From Paraburkholderia dilworthii (lineage in GTDB: Bacteria; Pseudomonadota; Gammaproteobacteria; Burkholderiales; Burkholderiaceae), in contig NZ_AWZT01000029.1 in NCBI RefSeq assembly GCF_000472525.1, positions 29,632-93,631 on the forward strand: a stretch of 64,000 bases of DNA, given 5' to 3'. Made by a program: the position numbers and the translations under genes. Every line of letters starts with the position of its first letter. The stretch's first letter is position 1. Under the pieces are notes generated by a model. It saw only the letters and a list, made by a program, of their open reading frames with translations, searched no databases and was not told the DNA's origin. Of the stretch, positions 1-8,977 are shown one piece after another.

Positions 1-1
1 G

Positions 2-373
2 TTTTTCATTCAGCATAACGTCGCGCTGATGTTCGGCAACTACGGCACGCAGCAGGTGGAATTGCTGCGGCGCGCGGGCGCCGATGTGGGCTATGTGATT
101 CCCGAAGAAGGCGCGCTCGCCTGGCTCGATTGCTGGTCGATGACGCGTGCGACCGCTGATCCGGTGCTCGCTCACGCATGGATCAACTACATGCTCGAAC
201 CGGATGTGAGCCGGTTGCTGACACAGCGGCAGGGGCTTGCGAACACGTTGACTGATCCGGCTGCGAATAGCGATAAAGCTCGTATCGTATGGATCGGGCC
301 GGTCGAAAATATTCAACGGCGCGAGGATCTGTGGGCCAGAATCGTGTCCGGTGACCGCTCGGAGCGCTTCTGA
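2..373 (+). CDS. ABC transporter substrate-binding protein, C-terminal fragment
   Basis: An open frame enters from the left edge and ends in TGA at 371-373; about 124 residues are visible and the N-terminus lies outside the window. The visible part has the tail pattern of PotD/spermidine-putrescine type periplasmic binding proteins: VIPEEGALAWLDCWSM, then LAHAWINYMLEPDVS followed by a short helical tail. The stop overlaps the ATG of the following diguanylate cyclase as TGATG, so the two are very likely translationally coupled. The ligand cannot be told from this fragment; a polyamine or other small cation is a family-based guess. Confidence 0.75.
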   Translation, partial: FFIQHNVALMFGNYGTQQVELLRRAGADVGYVIPEEGALAWLDCWSMTRATADPVLAHAWINYMLEPDVSRLLTQRQGLANTLTDPAANSDKARIVWIGPVENIQRREDLWARIVSGDRSERF

Positions 374-2196
374 TGATCCGCCCCGGCCTCACCTTCAAGC
401 TCTCGCTTTTGCTTGCGTGCATCGGCGTGCTGGCATCGGGCGCGACCGGCTATTACGCGTATCACGCGAACCGGACGATGCTGGTGAAGGAAGCCGGGCG
501 CAGTTTGCTGACCTCGACGGAACTGTTGGGCCAGCGCTTTTCCGCGTCGATCGACGACGTCGGCGCCGACGCGCTCGTGCTCGCGAGCTTGCCCTCGTCG
601 GCCCAGGTCGCAGCGACCGATGAAGGATCGGGCGCCAATGCTTCGCGCGAACGGCTCGCGCAGGTGTATTCGAGCTTTATGATCCATCACGCCGAATACC
701 TGCAAGTCCGGCTTATTAGCCGCGCGCATCATGGCCTCGAAATCATTCGCTTCGACCGCGACGCCGACGGACTGATGCGCGTGGACGGCGGCGATCTGCA
801 GGAGAAAGGCCAGTTTCCGTATGTGTTCGAGCCGCTCGCGTTTTCACCCGGACGCATCTATACGTCGCCGATTTCCGTCAATCACGAATATGGCGCACAT
901 GCGGCACAGGGCAAACCGACGCTGCGCATCGGCACGCCCGTCGCCAATCCGCAAGGCGCGGTGGTGGGCGTGGTGGTGATCGACATCAATCTGACGGATT
1001 TGCTCAAGCGCCTGCAAAGCGATTTGCCGAGCGATTATCAGGTCTATCTCGCCAATGAATGGGGCGACTTCCTCGTTCACCCGGACGCGTCCAAAACATT
1101 CGGCTTCGACACTGGCCGCCGCGTGCTGATGCAGGACAGCTTCGCCGTCACCAAGCCGCTTTTCGAACAGAAGGAGAGCGAAGTACTCGTGAACGGCCTC
1201 GCGCGTCCGCGCCAGGCAGAGGGGCAGGTGCTCGCCTTCGTGCGCAGGCCGTTCGGCGCGTCCGAGGGCAATCGCTTCATCGTGCTCGGGCTCGGCAAGC
1301 CGCTCGAAGACGTGCTGTCCGGCGCGGATCTGTTAGGCGGCAGCATCATCCGCATGGTGCTGATCTTTAGCGCGCTTGCACTTCTGCTCGCGATTCTTTT
1401 CGCACGGGCGCTTACCAAGCCGCTGCATATCCTCGCGTATGCAGCGACGCATCTCTTCGCCGAACACGCAATGGAAACATTGCCGCTCAAACGCACCGAC
1501 GAAATTGGCATACTCGCGCGCTGCTTCGATCGTCTGCGCCGCGAAATCAGATCGCAGATGGACGCGCTGCACGTCAAGCAGCGCGAGCTCGTGCATCTCG
1601 CCACGCACGACGTGCTGACCGGATTGCCGAATCGCATGCTGTTCATGGAGAAGCTCGAACGCGCGATCGACGATGCGACGCGCCGCCGTGAAGGACTCGC
1701 GGTGCTGTTCGTGGATCTCGACCGCTTCAAGCAGATCAACGATCAGTTCGGCCATGCCGTCGGCGACAAGGTGCTCGTTGCAGTCGCGCTGCGGCTCAAG
1801 CAGGTGCTGCACGCCGCGGATGTCGTCGCGCGTCTTGGCGGCGACGAATTCATCGTGCTGATCGAGGGGCCGCGTTCGGCGGAAGCTGCGCCGGGCATCG
1901 CGTCGCGCATCATGACCACGCTCAACGAAGAGATCGTGATGGACGGCCAGGGCATGACGGTGGGCGCGAGCATTGGCATCAGCCAGTTTCCCGACGATAG
2001 CGGCACGGCGGAGGAACTGTTGCTGAACGCCGACGCCGCGATGTACGCAGCGAAATCGGGGGGGCGCTGCGCGTATTTGCGTTATCGCGACGTGCTCGAA
2101 GCGCGCCGGCGCCAGCAGGCGGAGCAGGTCGAAGCCGTGCACGCGCAAGCCGGCGAGGGCCCCGCCGAGGGACGCGAGACCAAGCCGACGGCTTGA
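373..2196 (+). CDS. Membrane diguanylate cyclase with periplasmic sensor, HAMP and GGDEF domains
   Basis: 607 residues. A first membrane helix at about residues 8-28, a large periplasmic part to about 310 (dCache-like by length and position), a second helix at about 320-345, a HAMP-like linker, then a GGDEF domain from about 410 to 580. Key motifs are DVLTGLPNR, FVDLDRFKQIND and ARLGGDEF, so cyclase activity forming c-di-GMP is expected. The inhibitory-site position before the GGDEF motif reads HAAD rather than RxxD, so product inhibition may be weak or lost. Its ATG overlaps the stop of the binding-protein gene (TGATG), which suggests that the binding protein presents a ligand to this sensor. 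Confidence 0.93.
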   Translation: MIRPGLTFKLSLLLACIGVLASGATGYYAYHANRTMLVKEAGRSLLTSTELLGQRFSASIDDVGADALVLASLPSSAQVAATDEGSGANASRERLAQVYSSFMIHHAEYLQVRLISRAHHGLEIIRFDRDADGLMRVDGGDLQEKGQFPYVFEPLAFSPGRIYTSPISVNHEYGAHAAQGKPTLRIGTPVANPQGAVVGVVVIDINLTDLLKRLQSDLPSDYQVYLANEWGDFLVHPDASKTFGFDTGRRVLMQDSFAVTKPLFEQKESEVLVNGLARPRQAEGQVLAFVRRPFGASEGNRFIVLGLGKPLEDVLSGADLLGGSIIRMVLIFSALALLLAILFARALTKPLHILAYAATHLFAEHAMETLPLKRTDEIGILARCFDRLRREIRSQMDALHVKQRELVHLATHDVLTGLPNRMLFMEKLERAIDDATRRREGLAVLFVDLDRFKQINDQFGHAVGDKVLVAVALRLKQVLHAADVVARLGGDEFIVLIEGPRSAEAAPGIASRIMTTLNEEIVMDGQGMTVGASIGISQFPDDSGTAEELLLNADAAMYAAKSGGRCAYLRYRDVLEARRRQQAEQVEAVHAQAGEGPAEGRETKPTA

Positions 2197-2321
2197 CGCA
2201 CACGCAAATCGAACCGGAGCGAGTGCCGTTGTCCACGTGAAAACGTCACGCCAGGCGGGCCCCGCAAACCTTCGTGTTGTGGCAAAGTGTCCCGTTTCAA
2301 TGCGACGAGGGTGAGGGGCCA

Positions 2322-2873
2322 ATGACAGGTCGCCTGGTCTACGTGATGGGGCCGTCCGGCGCGGGTAAGGATGCGTTGTTGGGTTTTGCGCGCAAGCGCC
2401 TCGCGGGCGAGCCGATTCTTTTCGCGCATCGTTACATTACGCGGCCAAGCGGCAATGGCGAAGAACATATCGCGCTCAGCGTCGAGGAATTCGCCGCACG
2501 TTCTCTGCTGGGGCTGTTCGCGCTCGAATGGTCGAGTCATTCGCTTCACTACGGCGTCGGTATCGAGCTCGATGCGTGGCTCGCGCGCGGTTGCACGGTT
2601 GTCGTCAATGGATCGCGTCAGCATTTGCATCATGCTTTGGCTCGCTATCCTCATACCGAAGTCGTGCACGTGAATGCCGCGCCGCATATTCTCGAAGCGC
2701 GTCTCGGCGCACGGGCGCGTGAATCGGCGGAACAGGTGGCCGCGCGGCTCGCACGGCACGCGCCTTTCTCTGTGCCCGATGGCGTTCGCTGCGAGTCCAT
2801 CGACAACTCCGGCGAGCTCGAAGAGGCGGGCCATGCGCTGATCGCATTCCTCAAGGCGCAAGCCGGGCTATAG
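2322..2873 (+). CDS. phnN: Ribose 1,5-bisphosphate phosphokinase PhnN
   Basis: 183 residues in a guanylate-kinase-like fold. A P-loop GPSGAGKD sits at residues 9-16, followed by the conserved HRYITRP segment and a VVVNGSRQHL strand typical of PhnN. The enzyme makes 5-phosphoribosyl 1-diphosphate from ribose 1,5-bisphosphate at the end of the C-P lyase pathway. The ATG at 2322 was chosen because an upstream GTG at 2274 would add 16 residues before the P-loop strand and a purine-rich GAGGGG lies just before 2322. No other phn gene is in the window, so it is separated from its pathway here or has a salvage role. Confidence 0.85.
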   Translation: MTGRLVYVMGPSGAGKDALLGFARKRLAGEPILFAHRYITRPSGNGEEHIALSVEEFAARSLLGLFALEWSSHSLHYGVGIELDAWLARGCTVVVNGSRQHLHHALARYPHTEVVHVNAAPHILEARLGARARESAEQVAARLARHAPFSVPDGVRCESIDNSGELEEAGHALIAFLKAQAGL

Positions 2874-2969
2874 TTGTTGCCTTGTGCTGCATCGGCGATA
2901 ACAGGTGCCGTCTTACTGCCACCCTGGTATCTGCTTTCACGCAGCTTCACATCACGGAGTGCCTTGCAA

Positions 2970-4160
2970 ATGAGCGAAACCGCGCGTTTCACCGAAGTAG
3001 CCGATCTGATTCCCGCCGCCGAAAGTCTGCGCGAAATTCGCCATCACATTCATCACCATCCCGAACTGGCCTACGAGGAGTTGCAAACCGGCGCGCTCGT
3101 CGCGGAGAAACTCGAACAATGGGGCTGGCAGGTCACGCGCGGCGTCGGGCAAACGGGCGTGGTCGGCACGCTGAAAGTGGGCGACGGCCAGCGCAGCATC
3201 GGCATTCGCGCGGACATGGACGCGCTGCCTATCATCGAACAAACCGGCTTGCCTTATGCAAGCGGCACACACGGCAAGATGCACGCATGCGGCCATGACG
3301 GCCACACCACGATACTGCTCGGCGCCGCGCAACGCCTCGCGGCCACGCGCAACTTTTCGGGCACGGTGCACCTGTACTTTCAGCCGGCCGAGGAAAGCGG
3401 CATTGATAGCGGCGCGCAGAAAATGATCGAAGACGGCCTGTTCGAGCGTTTTCCGTGCGACGCGGTGTTCGGTCTGCACAATCATCCTGGCGCGGAGCCG
3501 GGCGTGCTGCTGTTTCGCAAGGGAGCGTTCATGTCGGCGGGCGACAAGGCGGTCATCACGATTGAAGGCGTCGGCGGCCATGCGGCGCGTCCGCATCTGA
3601 CGGTCGATCCGGTTGTGGTGGCGGCGAGCATCGTGATGGCGTTGCAGACCATCGTCGCGCGCAATGTCGATCCGTCGCAGCCGGCGGTCGTGACGGTCGG
3701 CTCCATGCATGCAGGCACCGCGAACAATGTGATCGCGAGTACAGCGACGCTCGAACTGAGCGTGCGTTCGTTTAGCCCTGAAGTGCGCGCACTGCTGAAA
3801 AAGCGCATTACCGAGCTCGCCGAAGCGCAGGCTGCGAGTTATGGCGGCAAGGCTGTCGTCGAATATATCGAGGGCTATCCGGTTGTCATTAATTCGGATG
3901 ACGAAACAGATTTCGCGGTAGAAGTGGCGCGGGAACTGGTAGGTGACGACAAGGTTATCGCGCAGACCGACATACTGATGGGCAGCGAAGATTTCGCGTT
4001 CATGCTGCAAAAACGGCCGGGCACGTTTCTGCGCATCGGCAACGGAGTGGGCGAGGACGGCTGCATGGTGCACAACCCGCACTACGACTTCAACGACCGT
4101 AATCTGCCGGTCGGTGCGGCATTCTGGACACGGCTGGTCGAGCGGTATCTCAGCCGCTGA
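2970..4160 (+). CDS. M20-family amidohydrolase (hippurate hydrolase / aminoacylase type)
   Basis: 396 residues, usual for the M20D family. Metal-ligand motifs are visible: HACGHDGHTT near residue 105, PAEESG near 140 and GLHNHPG near 170; the dimerisation-domain motif GVGGHAARPHLTVDP follows near 200. Such enzymes cleave N-acyl amino acids or related amides with two divalent metals. The start at 2970 follows ACGGAGT with suitable spacing; the frame is open further upstream, but that extension has no family-like sequence. The gene converges on the IclR gene. The true substrate cannot be given. Confidence 0.88.
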   Translation: MSETARFTEVADLIPAAESLREIRHHIHHHPELAYEELQTGALVAEKLEQWGWQVTRGVGQTGVVGTLKVGDGQRSIGIRADMDALPIIEQTGLPYASGTHGKMHACGHDGHTTILLGAAQRLAATRNFSGTVHLYFQPAEESGIDSGAQKMIEDGLFERFPCDAVFGLHNHPGAEPGVLLFRKGAFMSAGDKAVITIEGVGGHAARPHLTVDPVVVAASIVMALQTIVARNVDPSQPAVVTVGSMHAGTANNVIASTATLELSVRSFSPEVRALLKKRITELAEAQAASYGGKAVVEYIEGYPVVINSDDETDFAVEVARELVGDDKVIAQTDILMGSEDFAFMLQKRPGTFLRIGNGVGEDGCMVHNPHYDFNDRNLPVGAAFWTRLVERYLSR

Positions 4161-4224
4161 AAGCAGCGTCGCGCGCGGGCCGCGCGCGCCTAGTCGCAGC
4201 GCGGCGAAAAAATCACTGCTGACC

Positions 4225-5049
4225 TCAACCGCGCCGCGCCACCATCTCCGATACGGTTTGCGCAGCCTGCTGCAGCGGTTCCAGAAACGCCTTGACCATT
4301 TGCCTCGCCGAGTTGCGCTGCGCGTTGCCGCTGATGTTCATCGCCGCAATCACGCGCCCCTGGCGGTTGCGGATCGGCGCGGACAGTGAAATCAAACCGC
4401 CTTCCAGTTCCTGATCGACGATTGCCCAGCCCTGGCGGCGCACCTGCGCGATCAACTTCTTCAGCTCTTCCTTGTCCGTTACGGTGCGCGGCGTGTGTGC
4501 GTAAAGCGGCGAGGAATTCAGCGTCGCGTCGAGCGTTTCGTCATCGAGTGCGGAGAGCAGCACGCGGCCCATCGACGTGCAATACGCCGGCAAGCGGCTG
4601 CCGATCGACAAGTTGATCGTCATGATCTTGTGGGTCGGCACGCGCAGCACATAGACGATCTCCGTGCGGTCGAGCACGGCCGCCGAGCAGCTTTCGTGCA
4701 CCTGCGCGGATAGTTCTTCCATCACCGGCTCAGCCAGATTCCAGAACGGCATCGACGTGAGATAGGCGAAGCCGAGGTCGAGAATCTTAGGCGTGAGGCG
4801 AAACAGGCGCCCTTCGGCTTCCACATAGCCAAGCGTTTGCAACGTCAACAGGATGCGGCGCGCGCCCGCGCGCGTGAGGCCGGTCGCGGCGGCGACGTCG
4901 GTGAGCGTCTGTTCGGGGCGTCTCGCGTCGAACGCGCGGATCACCGCGAGCCCGCGCGCGAACGACTGCACGTATGAGTCGCCCGGTTTGTCCGGGGCCG
5001 GTTCGGCGCTGGCGGAAACGTCGGGAGACGGCGGCGGGGCTTTGCTCAT
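4225..5049 (-). CDS. IclR-family transcriptional regulator, PcaR/PobR-like
   Basis: 274 residues. An N-terminal winged helix (YVQSFARGLAVIRAFD, then TGLTRAGARRILLTL) is followed by the IclR effector-binding domain (SCSAAVLDRTEIVYVLR, YCTSMGRVLLS, GGLISLSAPIRNRQG). The YVQSFARGLAVIRAFD signature is typical of regulators of the beta-ketoadipate pathway in proteobacteria. The start at 5049 gives a usual family length; the frame stays open upstream without family-like sequence. The gene is divergent from the GntR gene at 5265. Control of pcaF, 6 kb away, is an inference from family type and from repeats near 11058. Confidence 0.88.
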   Translation of the reverse strand: MSKAPPPSPDVSASAEPAPDKPGDSYVQSFARGLAVIRAFDARRPEQTLTDVAAATGLTRAGARRILLTLQTLGYVEAEGRLFRLTPKILDLGFAYLTSMPFWNLAEPVMEELSAQVHESCSAAVLDRTEIVYVLRVPTHKIMTINLSIGSRLPAYCTSMGRVLLSALDDETLDATLNSSPLYAHTPRTVTDKEELKKLIAQVRRQGWAIVDQELEGGLISLSAPIRNRQGRVIAAMNISGNAQRNSARQMVKAFLEPLQQAAQTVSEMVARRG

Positions 5050-5228
5050 GGACCTGTGGTGAATGCGTTCGGAAGGCTCGGATACCGTTTGCGTCGACTC
5101 GATCGACGCGATCGACAGACGGTGCGCAAAGGCGTGACGATAGCTTAAGCCTTCTGTTTCGCCAACTTCGCGCGCAGACGCATAGAAATCCCAGGGTTTG
5201 CGTGGATGCACTGCGTATCGGAAATTTG

Positions 5229-5249
5229 TATGATGACCTGATGACATCA
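5229..5249 (+). promoter_or_regulatory. Probable promoter -10 and operator of the GntR/tetronate operon
   Basis: A -10-like TATGAT lies at 5229-5234, followed at 5239-5249 by the perfect odd palindrome TGATGACATCA; TGATGAC also occurs just before it, from 5231. The palindrome would sit over the expected transcription start, a usual place for repression by a GntR protein. No convincing -35 was found. Confidence 0.45.
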
Positions 5250-5264
5250 CAATCGAGGCATTGG

Positions 5265-5969
5265 ATGTTCGACAAAATTCCAGCCCGCGCATTGAGCGAC
5301 ACCGTGGCGCAGCAGCTTCTCAAGCAGATCGACAAGGGCACGTTCGCGCGAGTCGGCAAGCTGCCGACAGAGGCGGTGCTTGCGCAGCAGTTCGGCGTGA
5401 GTCGCACGGTGATCCGCGAGGCGATCTCGCGGCTGAAGAACGAAGGCGTCGTGGAGCCGCGCCAGGGCAGCGGCGTGTTCATCGCGGCGCACGGTGCGAT
5501 CCGGCCGCTGCGCATCGACTACGCGGAAGCGGTCGAGCCGGGGTCCGTCGTGCAGATTCTCGCGTTACGGCGGGCGATTGAAGCCGAAGTCGCTTCCGAG
5601 GCCGCGATGCGCCGCACCGACGCAGACATGATGTCCATCGACGCTGCCCTCGCGAAGATCGACGAAGCCGTGGCTGAAGGCGAGGACGGCGTGACCGAAG
5701 ACGTCGCGTTTCATCGCGCGATTGCGGCGGCCACCGGTAATCCGTATTTCCTGAAGACGCTCACGTTTCTGAACCAGTACCTGGAAGCCGGCACGGTCGT
5801 CACGCGTCGCAACGAAGCATTGCGCGAGGACTTCTCGCGCCAGGTGCGCGAGGAGCACGCGGCCATCGCGGCCGCGATTCGTGCGGGCGATCCTATGGCC
5901 GCGCGCAACGCGGCGCAAACCCACATGTACAACGCGGCACGGCGGCTCGCAGAGGCGGGCATTTGCTGA
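5265..5969 (+). CDS. GntR-family (FadR/FCD-type) transcriptional regulator
   Basis: 234 residues. A GntR winged helix at about 5-70 (KLPTEAVLAQQFGVSRTVIR, then VEPRQGSGVFI) precedes an all-helical FCD effector domain (LRRAIEAEVASEAA, DVAFHRAIAAATGNPYF, EEHAAIAAAI). ATG 5265 has a GAGG six bases upstream; ATG 5241 lies eight codons earlier but falls inside the palindrome at 5239-5249 and lacks a Shine-Dalgarno, so the later start is preferred. It is first in line with ltnD, 67 bp upstream, and probably controls the tetronate operon in response to a pathway acid. Confidence 0.88.
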   Translation: MFDKIPARALSDTVAQQLLKQIDKGTFARVGKLPTEAVLAQQFGVSRTVIREAISRLKNEGVVEPRQGSGVFIAAHGAIRPLRIDYAEAVEPGSVVQILALRRAIEAEVASEAAMRRTDADMMSIDAALAKIDEAVAEGEDGVTEDVAFHRAIAAATGNPYFLKTLTFLNQYLEAGTVVTRRNEALREDFSRQVREEHAAIAAAIRAGDPMAARNAAQTHMYNAARRLAEAGIC

Positions 5970-6036
5970 TATCGCGCCATACCGGCGCGTCGGCGCGTCG
6001 GCGTCCGGCGCATAACGGATTCCATAGAGGTTCAAC

Positions 6037-6927
6037 ATGTCCAGAAATGTCGGTGTCATCGGTCTTGGCGCAATGGGTTTGGGTGTCGCGCGTTCGTTGC
6101 TGCGCGCGGGCTTGCGGGTCCATGCCTGCGATCTGCGCAGTGAAGTCCTTCAAGCGTTCGTGAAGGAAGGCGGCGTGGGCTGCGCATCGCCCGCCGAACT
6201 CGGCGCGCAATGTGACGTGGTCGTTACGCTAGTCGTGAATGCCGCGCAAACCGAGGCGGTGCTGTTCGGCGAACAAGGCGCGGTCGCGGCGATGAAGCCG
6301 GGCGGCGTCGTGATCGCGAGCGCAACGGTCGCGCCGGATTTCGCGATCGAACTCGGCAAGCGCATCGAAGCAGCGGGTTTGCAGATGCTCGATGCGCCGG
6401 TCTCGGGCGGCGCGGCGCGCGCGGCATCGGGCGACATGACGATGATGACGTCCGCCCCGGCCGCAGCTTACGCGTCCTGTGAGGACGTGCTTGCGGCGAT
6501 GGCGGGCAAGGTTTATCGCCTCGGCCCCGAGCATGGCGCCGGGTCGAAAGTGAAGATCATCAACCAGTTGCTGGCCGGCGTGCATATCGCGGTGGCGGCG
6601 GAGGCGATGGCGCTCGGCTTGCGCGAGGGCGTCGATCCCGACGCGCTCTACGACGTAATCACGCACAGCGCAGGCAATTCGTGGATGTTCGAGAACCGCG
6701 TTCCGCACATACTCAATGGGGATTACACGCCGCTGTCGGCCGTCGATATTTTCGTCAAGGATCTCGGCCTCGTGCTCGATACCGCGCGCCGGTCGAAATT
6801 CCCGTTGCCGTTGGCGGCGGCGGCGCATCAGATGTTCATGATGGCGTCCACGGCTGGTCATGGTGGCGAGGACGATTCGGCGGTCATCAAGATTTTCCCC
6901 GGCATCGACGTGCCGGCGGCGAAGTAA
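6037..6927 (+). CDS. ltnD: L-threonate dehydrogenase
   Basis: 296 residues of the 3-hydroxyisobutyrate dehydrogenase family. The Rossmann motif GLGAMGLGVARSL is at residues 7-19, the substrate-binding DAPVSGGAARAASG near 115 and the catalytic-lysine segment GSKVKIINQLLAG near 170. It should oxidise L-threonate to 2-oxo-tetronate with NAD. The assignment to LtnD rather than another HIBADH rests on the neighbours otnK, otnC, otnI and denD, which form the rest of the published tetronate pathway. otnK begins 15 bp after its stop. Confidence 0.9.
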   Translation: MSRNVGVIGLGAMGLGVARSLLRAGLRVHACDLRSEVLQAFVKEGGVGCASPAELGAQCDVVVTLVVNAAQTEAVLFGEQGAVAAMKPGGVVIASATVAPDFAIELGKRIEAAGLQMLDAPVSGGAARAASGDMTMMTSAPAAAYASCEDVLAAMAGKVYRLGPEHGAGSKVKIINQLLAGVHIAVAAEAMALGLREGVDPDALYDVITHSAGNSWMFENRVPHILNGDYTPLSAVDIFVKDLGLVLDTARRSKFPLPLAAAAHQMFMMASTAGHGGEDDSAVIKIFPGIDVPAAK

Positions 6928-6942
6928 ACAGGAGCGCCTGTC

Positions 6943-8253
6943 ATGACGGCTACGACACAACGTGCGCTGCTCGGCTGTATCGCCGACGATTTCACCGGCG
7001 CAACCGACCTCGCGAACATGCTCGTGCGCGGCGGCATGCGCACGGTGCAAACTATTGGCGTGCCGGAGCAGGGCGACACGATCGAGGCCGATGCAATTGT
7101 GGTCGCGCTCAAGTCGCGCACGATTGCCGCCGCCGATGCGCTCGCGCAATCGCTTGCCGCGCTCGACTGGTTGCGCGCGCAAGGCTGCCGCCAGTTCGTT
7201 TTCAAATACTGCTCGACCTTCGATTCGACCGACGCAGGCAACATCGGGCCGGTGACGGATGCGTTGCTCGACTCGCTATCCGCCGAGGGCAATGCGAGCG
7301 CTTTCACGATTGCCTGCCCCGCGTTTCCCGAGAACGGCCGCACGATTTTTCGCGGGCATCTGTTTGTGGGCGACACGTTGCTCAACGAGTCCGGCATGGA
7401 GAACCACCCACTCACGCCGATGCGCGACGCGAACCTTGTGCGCGTGCTGCAACGTCAGACGCAATCGAAAGTCGGCCTCGTGCGTTACGACACGGTCGCC
7501 CAGGGCGTGTCGACGGTGCGCGAAGCGTTCGACGCACTGCGCAACCAGGGCGTGCGCATGGCGATTGCAGATGCACTCTCCGATGCCGATCTGTACGTGC
7601 TTGGCGAAGCATGCGCCGATCTCACGTTGATTACGGGCGGCTCCGGCATCGCGTTGGGTTTGCCGGGCAATTTCCGCCGCGCAGGCTTGCTTCAGGACAG
7701 CGCCGATGCCGCGCAACTGCCGCGCGTCGAAGGATTGTCGGCGGTGCTGGCCGGCAGCGCGTCGAAAGCGACCAACGCGCAAGTCGCTGCATGGCGCGAA
7801 ACGCGGCCTGCGTTTCGCATCGATCCACTCGCGGCTGCACGCGGCGAAGCGGTCGTCGAACAGGCGCTGGCATTCGCGCAGACATATCTCGATAAAGCCG
7901 AGCCCATGCTGATCTATGCCACCGTCACGCCCGACGAAGTCAAAGCGGTGCAGCGCGAACTCGGCGTCGATAGAGCGGGGCATCTGGTCGAAGCCATATT
8001 GGCGTCGATTGCGCGCGGCTTGCATGAGCGCGGCGTGCGCAAGTTCGTCGTGGCAGGCGGCGAGACGTCGGGCGCGGTCGTGCAGGCGCTCAATGTCCGC
8101 ACGCTGCGCATCGGCGCGCAGATCGATCCTGGCGTGCCGGCGACTGCAACCACGGGCGCACAGCCGCTCGCGCTCGCATTGAAATCCGGTAACTTCGGCA
8201 CCGCCGACTTCTTCGAAAAAGCGCTGCGTCACCTGAACGGAGCCGCGCAATGA
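6943..8253 (+). CDS. otnK: 3-oxo-tetronate kinase (DUF1537 / four-carbon acid sugar kinase)
   Basis: 436 residues. The N-terminal domain opens with the family signature GCIADDFTGATDLAN; KYCSTFDSTDAGNIGPVTDA follows near residue 88, and the C-terminal nucleotide-binding domain has VVAGGETSGAVV near 365 and LKSGNFGTADFF near 415. The kinase phosphorylates 3-oxo-tetronate at O4. Its last bases overlap the otnC start as ATGA, which supports coupled translation. A paralogue of the same superfamily (dtnK) lies at 35379. Confidence 0.92.
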   Translation: MTATTQRALLGCIADDFTGATDLANMLVRGGMRTVQTIGVPEQGDTIEADAIVVALKSRTIAAADALAQSLAALDWLRAQGCRQFVFKYCSTFDSTDAGNIGPVTDALLDSLSAEGNASAFTIACPAFPENGRTIFRGHLFVGDTLLNESGMENHPLTPMRDANLVRVLQRQTQSKVGLVRYDTVAQGVSTVREAFDALRNQGVRMAIADALSDADLYVLGEACADLTLITGGSGIALGLPGNFRRAGLLQDSADAAQLPRVEGLSAVLAGSASKATNAQVAAWRETRPAFRIDPLAAARGEAVVEQALAFAQTYLDKAEPMLIYATVTPDEVKAVQRELGVDRAGHLVEAILASIARGLHERGVRKFVVAGGETSGAVVQALNVRTLRIGAQIDPGVPATATTGAQPLALALKSGNFGTADFFEKALRHLNGAAQ

Positions 8254-8912
8254 GCAACGCACCCGCAGTCCACACGACGAACGAAGCGCGCGTGCGCGAA
8301 GAAATTTGCGTGACAGGCGCGAGTCTTTATCAGCGAGGCTATACGGTGGGCAGCGCGGGCAACATCAGCGCGCGGCTGGATGACGGCTGGCTCATCACGC
8401 CGACCGATGCGTGCCTCGGTCGGCTCGATCCCGCCGATATCGCCAAGGTCGATTTCGATGGCAACGCCGTATCCGGCGGCAAGCCGTCGAAGACGCTCGC
8501 ATTGCATCGCGGCATCTATGCGTGTAACGGCGAAGCGCGCGGCATCGTCCATACACATTCGACGCATCTGGTCGCGCTGACACTCGCGGGCGTCTGGCAA
8601 GAGACCGACGTACTGCCGCCAATCACACCGTACTACGTGATGAAAGTGGGGCACGTACCGCTGATTCGTTACAGCCGGCCCGGCGATCCGCAAGTCGCGG
8701 CGCAAATCGCGACGCTTGCCGACAGCGTTCGGGCGGTGCTGCTCGAACGCCTCGGTCCGGTGGTGTGGGAGCGTTCGGTCGCGCATGCATCGTATGCACT
8801 CGAAGAACTCGAAGAGACCGCGCGCTTATGGCTTATGACGAATCCACGGCCGGCGCCGCTCGACGAGACAGCGCTCGAAGCGTTGCGCAGCGTGTTCGGC
8901 GCGCGCTGGTAA
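8250..8912 (+). CDS. otnC: 3-oxo-tetronate 4-phosphate decarboxylase (class II aldolase fold)
   Basis: 220 residues of the class II aldolase/adducin family. Visible features are SAGNISARLDDGWLITPT near residue 30, the metal-binding GIVHTHSTHLVALT near 95 and MKVGHVPLIRY near 130. In the tetronate pathway it decarboxylates 3-oxo-tetronate 4-phosphate to dihydroxyacetone phosphate and CO2. It starts inside the last codons of otnK (ATGA overlap). The frame is intact and the length is usual. Confidence 0.9.
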   Translation: MSNAPAVHTTNEARVREEICVTGASLYQRGYTVGSAGNISARLDDGWLITPTDACLGRLDPADIAKVDFDGNAVSGGKPSKTLALHRGIYACNGEARGIVHTHSTHLVALTLAGVWQETDVLPPITPYYVMKVGHVPLIRYSRPGDPQVAAQIATLADSVRAVLLERLGPVVWERSVAHASYALEELEETARLWLMTNPRPAPLDETALEALRSVFGARW

Positions 8913-8977
8913 CAACCGCTTGAACAGGCCAGATCGCTCAAGGGGACGCGTCACATTTCCATTCAAGGAAACATTGC

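Noticed and set aside
4171..4187. GC-only hairpin between the amidohydrolase and IclR genes as a terminator
   Set aside because: The stem GCGCGCG/CGCGCGC has no T-run on either strand; alternating GC runs arise often in this composition.
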